From Acidimicrobium sp. UBA3029 (lineage in GTDB: Bacteria; Actinomycetota; Acidimicrobiia; Acidimicrobiales; Ilumatobacteraceae), in NCBI GenBank assembly GCA_002367695.1, contig DFDK01000022.1, positions 10,197 to 16,405 of the forward strand: a stretch of 6,209 nucleotides of DNA, given 5' to 3'. Numbering within the stretch: position 1 is the first letter of the stretch; each line of letters begins with the position of its first letter. Below, piece by piece: positions 1 through 5,934 of this stretch. A program made the translations under genes and the position numbers. The notes beneath the pieces were generated by a model that searched no databases, was not told the origin of the DNA, and saw nothing but the letters and a program-made list of their open reading frames with translations.

Positions 1-159
1 CGTGAAGATGCCAACAAGCAGTTGGCTAGGAATGCTGGAGTAATTGCAAGCTTCTCTCGCGCGTTGACAGAGGGTTTGTCGGCCAAGCAGTCTGATGCAG
101 AGTTTGATGCATTGCTCGACTCGGCGATTCAAGGAATCTTCGACGCGTCAAATAGCTAG
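1..159 (+). CDS. Class I fructose-bisphosphate aldolase, C-terminal fragment (5' end outside window)
   Basis: The first 52 codons are open in frame 1 and end at TAG 157-159. The peptide contains NAGVIASFSRALTEGL (residues 11-26 of the fragment) followed by QSDAEFDALLDSAIQGIFDAS. This matches the C-terminal end of bacterial class I fructose-bisphosphate aldolases, where 'IASFSRAL..GL...Q.D.EF...L...I..IY.AS' is conserved. The enzyme cleaves fructose 1,6-bisphosphate to dihydroxyacetone phosphate and glyceraldehyde 3-phosphate through a lysine Schiff base, in the cytoplasm; the catalytic lysine lies upstream of the window. It is separated from the cox genes by 442 bases and has no obvious functional link to CO oxidation, so it is most likely the end of a separate transcription unit. 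Assignment is from recognition of the tail only. Confidence 0.75.
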   Translation, partial: REDANKQLARNAGVIASFSRALTEGLSAKQSDAEFDALLDSAIQGIFDASNS

Positions 160-165
160 GCAGTT

Positions 166-191
166 CTCAGATTGCTGATGGGCCATCTGAG
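166..191 (+). terminator. Inverted repeat after aldolase, weak terminator candidate
   Basis: CTCAGAT (166-172) is perfectly repeated in inverse as ATCTGAG (185-191) with a 12-base loop. It begins seven bases after the aldolase stop codon, which is where a terminator would be expected. There is no clear run of T after the stem (the next bases are TCATTTACT), so it is not a classical intrinsic terminator. A T5 run at 224-228 lies further down behind only a poor stem (199-203 with 214-218, including a G:U pair). Confidence 0.25.
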
Positions 192-249
192 TCATTTACT
201 AGGCACGACTGGTCCTGGGTTGGTTTTTGTAAACATCGGTCTTGCGCAC

Positions 250-278
250 TTGACAGCCGTTGATTCGGCTGGTACCGT
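250..278 (+). promoter_or_regulatory. Candidate promoter: TTGACA, 17-base spacer, TACCGT
   Basis: A perfect -35 consensus TTGACA (250-255) is followed at 17 bases by TACCGT (273-278), which fits the loose TANNNT -10 pattern used by actinobacterial primary sigma factors. The spacer holds a perfect 6-base inverted repeat. A second repeat, GGACA-GG-TGTCC (284-295), falls where transcription would begin. This would give the cox transcript a leader of about 315 bases or, alternatively, would drive the small frame at 335-574. Evidence is from motif match only. Confidence 0.4.
254..271. repeat. Inverted repeat in promoter spacer (possible operator)
   Basis: CAGCCG (254-259) and CGGCTG (266-271) form perfect 6-base arms around TTGATT. 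The repeat sits between the candidate -35 and -10 boxes, a common place for a repressor to bind. A 6-base repeat can arise by chance in a gap of this size, so only its position makes it notable. Confidence 0.3.
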
Positions 279-283
279 CACAC

Positions 284-295
284 GGACAGGTGTCC
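284..295. repeat. Inverted repeat GGACA-GG-TGTCC at expected transcription start
   Basis: GGACA (284-288) and TGTCC (291-295) are inverted copies separated by two bases. A nested ACAC (280-283)/GTGT (290-293) pair overlaps it. It lies just downstream of the candidate -10 box and could be an operator half-site pair. It is short and unproven. Confidence 0.2.
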
Positions 296-334
296 CCTAG
301 ACGCCGTATCCGAGGAGTTGCCCTGGGGGGGGAA

Positions 335-574
335 ATGCCGATTGAATCTTCTGGTCATAGTCGTGGTAACCCAAGGCTGTTTGAACTTGTAGAAAATGCT
401 CCGAAAGTTGGCAAGAGTCCAACTGTTTGGGCATGGCCACAAATCATGGATCATCTCAAAGTAGCGAGTCAGCCGGTGCGAGGCCCGTGGCCGCCGCATC
501 AAGAACCGCGGCCTGATCCAGATGCGGATTCGATGCCAGAGGCAATTGCAGATCCTGGTTCCACTCGGACATAA
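335..574 (+). CDS. Doubtful 79-residue hypothetical protein or gene remnant
   Basis: An open frame runs from ATG 335 to TAA 572-574; a TTG at 260 would lengthen it to 104 residues but would lie inside the candidate promoter. The ATG is preceded by a G8A3 stretch, which is only a loose ribosome-binding site. The peptide includes KVGKSPTVWAWPQIMDHL at residues 25-42 and a proline- and aspartate-rich end (PWPPHQEPRPDPDADS), with codon use not unlike the neighbouring genes. I do not recognise a family. It could be a small real gene, the tail of a decayed gene whose earlier part lies in frame 1 (160-300), or chance. It ends 27 bases before coxM. Confidence 0.25.
   Translation: MPIESSGHSRGNPRLFELVENAPKVGKSPTVWAWPQIMDHLKVASQPVRGPWPPHQEPRPDPDADSMPEAIADPGSTRT
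406..424. repeat. Inverted repeat AGTTGG / CCAACT
   Basis: Perfect 6-base arms at 406-411 and 419-424 enclose a 7-base loop. No function is evident. About one such repeat is expected by chance in this gap, so it is recorded only for completeness. Confidence 0.2.
489..513. repeat. GC-only inverted repeat GGCCGC / GCGGCC upstream of coxM
   Basis: GGCCGC (489-494) and GCGGCC (508-513) are perfect inverted copies with a 13-base spacer, centred about 100 bases before coxM. They could form a hairpin in the leader RNA or be a protein-binding site, but no T-run follows, so it is not a standard terminator. Confidence 0.2.
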
Positions 575-575
575 G
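546..575 (+). promoter_or_regulatory. Weak promoter-like pair close to coxM
   Basis: TTGCAG (546-551) and CATAAG (570-575) stand 18 bases apart. Each box matches the primary sigma consensus at four of six positions. It would start transcription around 580, giving a short leader into the coxM ribosome-binding site. It is weaker than the pair at 250-278. Confidence 0.15.
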
Positions 576-601
576 CACAAAGGCAGACAAAGGAGCGCAC
601 C

Positions 602-1477
602 ATGTACCCGACTCGATTTAACTACGAATCACCTAAGTCGATTGCGGAAGCGATTGCCCTTCTTCACCAAGGTGGTGGTGAGGCAAAAGTTCTTGCTGGC
701 GGACAGAGTTTGGTCCCGATGATGAGACTTCGGTTTGCTGCCCCAGAGATGATTGTAGATATCAATAATATTCCCGGTCTGGATTATCTGACTGTTGATG
801 CTGACGGAACGATTCACATTGGTGCATTGTGCCGACATTCGGATTTGGAAAAGTCATCACTACTGACGGCGCACCAACCGACGATGGCGGCGGCGGCACC
901 TGTCATTGCAGATCCAATAGTGAGAAATCGTGGAACGCTGGTGGGATCTCTGTGCCATGCCGATCCGCAGGGCGACTGGTCGTCGGTGTTGATGGCACTG
1001 GGTGGCATCGTTGTAGCCCAAGGACCTCATGGGCGCCGATCGATCCCAGTTGCTGATTTCGTAAAGGGACCGTTTCAGAACATGCTCGCCTTCGACGAGA
1101 TTGCGATAGAGGCAATCGTCCCTGCGCCGAAAGGCATTCCCAACGGTGGATATCTGAAACTTGAACGACGAGTTGGTGATTTTGCAACAGCGGGCGTTGC
1201 CGTTGCCGTCGAATCTTCTCATGGCTTGATCATTCGTGCGGGAATCGGTCTGACAGGGGTGGGAGGCTCGACGATTAATGCAACTGCTGCTGCACAGTCT
1301 TTGGTGGGAGCACCATTGACAGCAGGAAGCATCGCACACGCAGCAGATCTTGCGGCGCAAGCGGCTCAACCACGAAGCGATCACCGTGGCAGTGCTTCAT
1401 ATAAGCGTCAAATTGTAAAAACATTTGTGGTCCGGATTCTTAACGGAGTAGTTGAATCAATCGAGAGGGCAGCCTGA
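602..1477 (+). CDS. coxM: Aerobic carbon monoxide dehydrogenase, medium FAD-binding subunit
   Basis: This 291-residue protein is the flavoprotein subunit of Mo-Cu CO dehydrogenase. It takes electrons from the CoxS iron-sulfur clusters and passes them on from FAD to the quinone pool. The first FAD motif AGGQSLVPMM is at residues 32-41 and the second FAD region RNRGTLVGSLCHADP at 108-122. KLERRVGDFATAGVAV (186-201) begins the conserved C-terminal domain of this family (CODH flavoprotein C-terminal). Length is normal for the family (about 280-300). The start is ATG 602, preceded by AGGAG at 591-595 with six bases of spacing. The second FAD motif reads T-L-V-G-S where T-I-G-G-D/S/N is usual, so Val114 replaces a glycine. 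Form I rather than another xanthine dehydrogenase family member is inferred from the adjacent coxL and the M-S-L order. coxS begins one base after its stop. Confidence 0.93.
   Translation: MYPTRFNYESPKSIAEAIALLHQGGGEAKVLAGGQSLVPMMRLRFAAPEMIVDINNIPGLDYLTVDADGTIHIGALCRHSDLEKSSLLTAHQPTMAAAAPVIADPIVRNRGTLVGSLCHADPQGDWSSVLMALGGIVVAQGPHGRRSIPVADFVKGPFQNMLAFDEIAIEAIVPAPKGIPNGGYLKLERRVGDFATAGVAVAVESSHGLIIRAGIGLTGVGGSTINATAAAQSLVGAPLTAGSIAHAADLAAQAAQPRSDHRGSASYKRQIVKTFVVRILNGVVESIERAA
1463..1469 (+). promoter_or_regulatory. Ribosome-binding site deciding the coxS start
   Basis: GAGAGGG lies nine bases before ATG 1479, inside the last codons of coxM. The in-frame TTG at 1452 has GGAG only three bases upstream and would add nine residues overlapping coxM. 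The ATG at 1479 is therefore the better start. Confidence 0.6.
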
Positions 1478-1478
1478 G

Positions 1479-2009
1479 ATGACAAGCTTGAACGAAGAAG
1501 TATTTCCGGACCAAGCAAGCAATGTCCCGGTCCGAAAAGTAACGATTCGTATTAATGGAGAGAATCGTTCTGCAAACGTTGAGCCTCGGTTGTTGCTTGC
1601 TCACCTGATTCGTCAGGGGTTCAATTTGACTGGGACTCATACCGGTTGCGACACCTCCAATTGCGGTGCTTGTACGGTGTTGTTTGACGGTCAACCCATC
1701 AAGAGTTGTACGATGCTCGCGGTTCAAGCCGATGGTCATGATGTGATGACTGTTGAGGGTCTTGCAACCGCTAGTGAGCTACATCCAATCCAAGAAGGTT
1801 TTAAAGACGAGCACGGTCTTCAGTGTGGGTTTTGCACACCAGGGATGATGATAACTGCTAAAGCGCTTTTAGATGAGAACCCAGATCCAACAGAAGATGA
1901 AATTCGCTGGGCCTTGTCTGGCAATTTATGTCGATGCACTGGCTATCAAAACATCGTGAAGTCAGTGATGTGGGCTGCTCGAAAAATCAACAACCAGGCT
2001 GCGAACTAG
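1479..2009 (+). CDS. coxS: Aerobic carbon monoxide dehydrogenase, small iron-sulfur subunit
   Basis: This 176-residue protein carries the two [2Fe-2S] clusters that move electrons from the CoxL molybdenum site to FAD on CoxM. The N-terminal plant-ferredoxin-like domain binds one cluster through Cys57, Cys62, Cys65 and Cys77 (GCDTSNCGACTVLFDG, then KSC). The C-terminal four-helix domain binds the other through Cys116 and Cys119 (QCGFCTPGM, 115-123) and Cys151 and Cys153 (LCRCTGY, 150-156). All eight ligands are present. Gln115, just before Cys116, is the conserved residue that contacts the molybdopterin dinucleotide in this family. The length is slightly above the usual 155-170 because of about 15 extra residues at the N-terminus, ahead of the VTIRINGE strand. 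It lies one base after coxM and 15 bases before coxL, so the three subunits are co-transcribed. Confidence 0.95.
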   Translation: MTSLNEEVFPDQASNVPVRKVTIRINGENRSANVEPRLLLAHLIRQGFNLTGTHTGCDTSNCGACTVLFDGQPIKSCTMLAVQADGHDVMTVEGLATASELHPIQEGFKDEHGLQCGFCTPGMMITAKALLDENPDPTEDEIRWALSGNLCRCTGYQNIVKSVMWAARKINNQAAN

Positions 2010-2024
2010 AAGGGATCTGACGAC

Positions 2025-4406
2025 ATGTCGCTAGATGAAATCAAGATTGGCGGAATGGGTGCAAGTCGACGCCGAGTAGAGGACAATCGATTTATCCGTG
2101 GTAAGGGTAATTATGTGGATGACATTGTGTTGCCTGGCATGCTGCACATGGAGATTTTGCGCAGTCCGCTCGCGCATGCCCGGATCAAATCAATAGACAC
2201 CAGTAAAGCCTGGGCAATTCCAGGAGTACGGCTCGTGATGACTGGCGAGATGATGGCCAGTCGCAACTTGGCATGGATGCCAACGTTGTCATATGACACC
2301 CAAGCAGTTTTGGCAACCGACAAAGTTCGTTTTCAGGGTCAAGAAGTTGCGTGCGTGATCGCAGATGATCCTTACATTGCCAAAGACGCGTGCGAGGCGA
2401 TAGTTGTTGACTACGAACCATTGCCAGTGGTTGTCAATCCGATTCAGGCTATGGCACCAGGTGCACCATTGATCCGTGACGACAAAGAGAACCAGCACGA
2501 CAATGTCGTATTTGATTGGGAAGTGGGTGACAAGGATGGCACCGAAAAAGCTTTTGCACAGGCTGACGTAGTTTCCAAACTTGAACTTCACTATCCACGC
2601 TCGCACCCATCCCCGCTGGAGACGTGCGGCTCGATTGCCGACTTTGATCGAGCGACTTCGAAACTGACCGTCTACATGACCACCCAAGCGCCACACATTA
2701 TTCGTGCTGCTGTTGCCATGGTGGCAGAACTTCCAGAACACATGATCCGGATTGTTTCACCTGATCTCGGAGGAGGTTTTGGCAACAAGGTCCCTGTTTA
2801 CCCGGGCTATGTTGCGTCGATTCTTGCATCAATTCTCTTAGAACGACCAGTGAAGTGGATTGAAGACAAGACGGGCAATCTCATTTCCACCGGCTTTGGA
2901 CGCGATGTCTATCTACGTGGCGAAATGGCATTGCGCAAAGATGGCAAAATTCTTGGCGTGCGGATGCACACCGACTCTGATCATGGCGCGTTTTTTTCGG
3001 ATGCGCAGCCCAGCAAATTCAAGATTGGCTTGATGCACTCTGCGTTTGCGTGTTACGACATTCCTGCGGCGCACTTGACAGCGCGTGGAATGTATACCAA
3101 CAAAGCGCCGGGCGGAGTGGCATATCGTTGCTCGTTCCGTGTCACAGAAGCGATGTTTTTTCAAGAGCGCATGGTGCAGGCAGCAGCCGATGATTTGGGC
3201 ATGGACCAAGCCGAGTTTCGTCGTCTTAACTTTGTACGCGATGAGGACTTCCCGCATCGCACCGCATTTGGATTCCTTACCGACTCTGGACAGTATGCAA
3301 AATGTCTTGACGTAGGTCTTGAAGCCATTGGATACAAAGACTTTTTGAAACAAAAAGAAGAGGCGAAGAAGCGGGGCCGCCTACTCGGTATCGGTATCTC
3401 GACGATGACCGAACCGTTGGGTGCTGGCAATAGTCGTGAGTACGACATTCTTGGAATCAAGATGTTTGACTCTGCCGAATTGCGCGTGCATATGTCAGGT
3501 AAGGCGATCTTGCGTACTGGTGCGAAATCACAGGGTCAAGGTCATGAGACCACGTGGGCGCAAATTGTTGCTCATGAACTAGGGATTCCTGCCGACGACA
3601 TCACAGTCGAAGAGGGTGACACTGACACTGCGCCATTCGGGATGGGCACTTATGCCTCCCGCAGTACCCCTGTTGCTGGTGCGGCTGTAGCAATGGTCTC
3701 GCGCAAGATTCGAGCGAAAGCACGCAAGCTCGCTGCTCACTTGTTGGAAGTTTCTGAAGAGGATATTGAGTGGGAACTCGGTCGCTTCTATGTCCGCAGT
3801 TCGCCAGATCGCGGAGTGACGATTCAGGACTGTGCAAATGCCGCGTACAGCAATATGCCAGATGGTCTAGAGCCGGGCTTGGAGAACACTGCCTACTATG
3901 ACCCTCCAAACTTGACCTGGCCGTTTGCCTGTTACATCGCAACAGTTGAGGTCGATCCAGAGACTGGCGTGTGGGATGTACTTAATGTCGTGGCAGTTGA
4001 TGACTGTGGAGTGCGCATCAATCCGATGATCGTAGAAGGACAGATCATGGGCGGTTTGACCGAGGCGTACGCAATGGCGAGTATGCAGTTCATTACATTT
4101 GACGCCGAGGGAAACTGCGTTGGGTCGAACTACATGGACTATCTACTGCCGACAGCTTGGGAGACGCCTGGTTTTGAATTGCACGAAGTTGTAACACCTT
4201 GTCCGCATCATCCGATCGGAGCCAAAGGTATTGGCGAGTGCGCCACCGTAGGTGGTCCTGCGGCGTTTGTTAACGCAGTGATGGATGCACTCAAGGGAAC
4301 TGGCGTGCGCAATATTGACATGCCATTGTTGCCAGACAGGGTATATGAGGCCTTTACAACTCGACGCGATATTTCGGGCATGCCGCCAGTGAAGACGGAA
4401 GACTAA
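2025..4406 (+). CDS. coxL: Aerobic carbon monoxide dehydrogenase, large molybdenum-copper subunit (form I)
   Basis: This 793-residue catalytic subunit oxidises CO with water to CO2, two protons and two electrons at a Mo-S-Cu centre. The active-site loop AYRCSFR (366-372) is the form I signature, and Cys369 is the expected copper ligand, equivalent to Cys388 of the Oligotropha carboxidovorans enzyme. Other family sites are present: PLETC (197-201), Gln221 in TTQAPH (equivalent to Gln240), GGGFGNK (249-255), QGQGHET (503-509, cofactor binding) and KGIGE with the catalytic Glu738 (equivalent to Glu763). No signal peptide is seen, which fits a cytoplasmic enzyme on the inner face of the membrane. 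Length is normal (about 790-810). ATG 2025 follows AGAAGGG at 2008-2014. Its stop overlaps the next start (TAATG). One oddity is Cys739-Ala740 after the catalytic Glu, where Ser-Pro occurs in the Oligotropha enzyme. Confidence 0.96.
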   Translation: MSLDEIKIGGMGASRRRVEDNRFIRGKGNYVDDIVLPGMLHMEILRSPLAHARIKSIDTSKAWAIPGVRLVMTGEMMASRNLAWMPTLSYDTQAVLATDKVRFQGQEVACVIADDPYIAKDACEAIVVDYEPLPVVVNPIQAMAPGAPLIRDDKENQHDNVVFDWEVGDKDGTEKAFAQADVVSKLELHYPRSHPSPLETCGSIADFDRATSKLTVYMTTQAPHIIRAAVAMVAELPEHMIRIVSPDLGGGFGNKVPVYPGYVASILASILLERPVKWIEDKTGNLISTGFGRDVYLRGEMALRKDGKILGVRMHTDSDHGAFFSDAQPSKFKIGLMHSAFACYDIPAAHLTARGMYTNKAPGGVAYRCSFRVTEAMFFQERMVQAAADDLGMDQAEFRRLNFVRDEDFPHRTAFGFLTDSGQYAKCLDVGLEAIGYKDFLKQKEEAKKRGRLLGIGISTMTEPLGAGNSREYDILGIKMFDSAELRVHMSGKAILRTGAKSQGQGHETTWAQIVAHELGIPADDITVEEGDTDTAPFGMGTYASRSTPVAGAAVAMVSRKIRAKARKLAAHLLEVSEEDIEWELGRFYVRSSPDRGVTIQDCANAAYSNMPDGLEPGLENTAYYDPPNLTWPFACYIATVEVDPETGVWDVLNVVAVDDCGVRINPMIVEGQIMGGLTEAYAMASMQFITFDAEGNCVGSNYMDYLLPTAWETPGFELHEVVTPCPHHPIGAKGIGECATVGGPAAFVNAVMDALKGTGVRNIDMPLLPDRVYEAFTTRRDISGMPPVKTED

Positions 4407-5344
4407 TGGGCGATCAGACACTGGACAGTTGGGCGGTTTTGAGTAAAGCCGTTGAACTTGCGAAACTGGGTGAGGACTTTGTATTAGCAACGGTCGTCTG
4501 GCGTCAGGGTCCATCATCTGGCCAGCACGGTTCAAGAGCGATTGTGATGGCATCGGGTGAGATCCACGGTTGGATTGGTGGAGCGTGTGCCGAACCAGTT
4601 TTGCTGCGCGAGGCTCAACGAGCGCTTGCCGATCGTAAACCGCGACTCCTCATGCTGGGAGAATCTGAGCAGTTGGGTGCACTTGCCGAGGGCATTACGC
4701 AAATTGCGATCTCGTGTCAAAGTGACGGCGCACTCCAGATTTATCTTGAGCCTGTGCAAATCACACCTCATCTCGTGGTTGTCGGTAGATCGCCGATGGC
4801 ACATACTTTGCACGACTTAGCGGTCAGTCTTGACTGGCGTGCCGAGATAATTGATGGAACAGATTTTTCCTCAGCCGATTTTGATGCACGATCACTCGTG
4901 GTAATTGCGACTCAGGGACATGGCGATGAAGAGCTCACAGAGGTGGCAATCGCTGGCAAGCCTGCCTATGTGGGTTTGGTTGCATCTCGGCGACGGGGCG
5001 AAGCAGTACTTGGATATTTGGCAGATAAGGGAATTGCTCAAGACCTGTTAGAGAATGTACGGGTACCGGCTGGGCTTGACCTTGGACACACAAATCATCG
5101 GGAGATGGCCGTGGCTGTTTTGGCCCAACTGGTGCAGTTGCGTGCCGCTGGAAAAATCGTTACTTCTTCAGTAATGACGACCAAGTTAGTGGTTGATCCC
5201 ATCTGTGGTATGACAGTGAACGCTGACAGGACGAGTCAAGTAGTCGAATTCAATGGCGTGTCATATTTCTTTTGCTGCTTGGGCTGCCGTGATACTTTTG
5301 CAAAAGAACCGATCGCTTATGTTTCGAAGGAGGCAAGATGCTGA
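4406..5344 (+). CDS. XdhC/CoxF-type molybdenum cofactor maturation protein with C-terminal YHS domain
   Basis: This 312-residue protein has three parts. Residues about 10-75 are the XdhC/CoxI N-terminal domain (ATVVWRQGPSSGQHGSRA, then GWIGGACAEPV at 55-65). Residues about 120-248 are the XdhC Rossmann-like domain (HLVVVGRSP at 122-130, AYVGLVASRRR at 187-197, VRVPAGLDLG at 218-227). Residues about 261-305 are a YHS domain with DPICGM (264-269) and FCCLGC (289-294). XdhC relatives bind molybdenum cofactor, promote its sulfuration and help load it into the target enzyme; this member probably serves CoxL. YHS domains bind metal through such cysteines, so a role in copper supply is a reasonable guess but unproven. 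The start ATG shares one base with the coxL stop and has only a weak GGAAGA (4397-4402) before it, pointing to translational coupling. The C-terminus overlaps coxG by seven bases. CoxF or CoxI would be the nearest names in the Oligotropha cluster, but I cannot choose between them. Confidence 0.88.
   Translation: MGDQTLDSWAVLSKAVELAKLGEDFVLATVVWRQGPSSGQHGSRAIVMASGEIHGWIGGACAEPVLLREAQRALADRKPRLLMLGESEQLGALAEGITQIAISCQSDGALQIYLEPVQITPHLVVVGRSPMAHTLHDLAVSLDWRAEIIDGTDFSSADFDARSLVVIATQGHGDEELTEVAIAGKPAYVGLVASRRRGEAVLGYLADKGIAQDLLENVRVPAGLDLGHTNHREMAVAVLAQLVQLRAAGKIVTSSVMTTKLVVDPICGMTVNADRTSQVVEFNGVSYFFCCLGCRDTFAKEPIAYVSKEARC
5327..5333 (+). promoter_or_regulatory. Strong ribosome-binding site of coxG inside the upstream gene
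   Basis: AAGGAGG, a perfect anti-16S match, lies four bases before ATG 5338 and within the last codons of the XdhC-YHS gene. It supports ATG 5338 as the coxG start and suggests that coxG can be translated strongly on its own account. Confidence 0.7.
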
Positions 5345-5922
5345 TTAAAAATAGTTTTGAAGTAGCCCAACCGATTGAGAGCGTATGGGTATTCTTCCAA
5401 GATATTCCTCAGGTTGCTGCGTGCTTGCCGGGCGCAGAACTCAATGATCTAGTAGGGGATGACAAATACGTTGGCAAAGTAGCGATCAAATTGGGACCAG
5501 TCAAGTTGCAGTTCGCGGGCTCTGCTCAGATTAAAGAACGAAATGACAGTGCCAAGCGGATCGTTGTTGATGCGGCTGGTGCTGACGAAAAGGGTCGCGG
5601 TCAAGCCGCACTGATGCTGACCGCATCGTTAACCCCAACTTCAACCGGGACGAAAGTCGATGTCTTGATGGATTTGCAACTCTCTGGCGCTGCTGCACAA
5701 TACGGTCGTGGACTTGTTTCCGATGTCACTCAAGTCTTGCTCGGAGATTTTGCGTCAACGATGCAGGCTCGCCTTGGCGCGATCGCTCGCGGGCAATCTC
5801 CAGATCAAATTGCCGCCGCAAAATCTGCTAGTGGATTGGCGATAGGTGTCCGAGCGGCACGCATGGCTCTGACTCGAGTGTTTAAGCGATTTTTTCTTCC
5901 ATATCAATCAATGGCGAACTAA
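5338..5922 (+). CDS. coxG: CoxG, SRPBCC-family CO dehydrogenase membrane/quinone-link protein
   Basis: This 194-residue protein belongs to the CoxG branch of the SRPBCC (START-like) fold. Family signatures are the N-terminal strand and helix (NSFEVAQPIESVWVFFQDI), ACLPGAEL (28-35), GKVAIKLGPVKLQFAG (46-61), KGRGQAAL (85-92) and GRGLVSDV (123-130). CoxG tethers CODH to the membrane in Oligotropha. Work on the mycobacterial protein shows it binding menaquinone and delivering it from the membrane to the enzyme as electron acceptor. The C-terminal tail (about 163-194) mixes hydrophobic with basic residues (VRAARMALTRVFKRFF), which suits an amphipathic membrane-contacting helix. The start overlaps the preceding gene by seven bases and has a strong ribosome-binding site. 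The small membrane-protein gene follows after 12 bases. Confidence 0.92.
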   Translation: MLIKNSFEVAQPIESVWVFFQDIPQVAACLPGAELNDLVGDDKYVGKVAIKLGPVKLQFAGSAQIKERNDSAKRIVVDAAGADEKGRGQAALMLTASLTPTSTGTKVDVLMDLQLSGAAAQYGRGLVSDVTQVLLGDFASTMQARLGAIARGQSPDQIAAAKSASGLAIGVRAARMALTRVFKRFFLPYQSMAN

Positions 5923-5934
5923 CGAGGAGCGCAT

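Larger units (their letters stand above)
160..601. other. 442-base intergenic region between aldolase and cox operon
   Basis: No confident gene is visible here. After the aldolase stop, frame 1 stays open to TAG 298-300; from ATG 178 this would encode 40 residues, including LVFVNIGLAHLTAVDSAG, with no ribosome-binding site. Frame 2 is open from TTG 260 to TAA 572-574 (see the 335-574 entry). The two frames overlap and both read as somewhat protein-like, so a decayed gene with a frameshift is possible. The stretch also holds an 8-G run (325-332), a TTGACA/TACCGT promoter-like pair (250-278) and several short inverted repeats. The promoter and leader of the cox operon must lie here or upstream. 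Confidence 0.6.

Noticed and set aside
199..228. Intrinsic terminator with T5 run at 224-228
   Set aside because: The only stem is five pairs including a G:U, with a 10-base loop and five bases between stem and T-run, too weak to call.
278..580. 100-residue open frame on the minus strand in the intergenic gap
   Set aside because: It is rich in Arg, Cys, Trp and Phe with no recognisable motif, and is a probable shadow of the equally open plus-strand frame.
860..1384. 174-residue open frame on the minus strand opposite coxM
   Set aside because: It lies wholly within coxM, is rich in cysteine, arginine and serine as typical of antisense frames, and matches no family.
1452..1478. TTG start at 1452 giving a nine-residue longer CoxS
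   Set aside because: It overlaps coxM and has its GGAG only three bases away; ATG 1479 has GAGAGGG at good spacing and fits the family N-terminus better.
2289..2741. 150-residue open frame on the minus strand opposite coxL
   Set aside because: It is a shadow of coxL, whose frame is fully supported by conserved motifs; the peptide has no recognisable domain.
2913..3353. 146-residue open frame on the minus strand opposite the coxL active-site region
   Set aside because: It is antisense to the AYRCSFR region of coxL and has the composition of a chance frame.
2025..4406. Assignment of the large subunit as form II CoxL, xanthine dehydrogenase or aldehyde oxidase
   Set aside because: Form II has AYRGAGR and other relatives lack the active-site cysteine loop; here the loop is AYRCSFR and the gene order is M-S-L.
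4143..4553. 136-residue open frame on the minus strand spanning the coxL end and the next start
   Set aside because: It is antisense to two well-supported genes, with no ribosome-binding site or domain seen.
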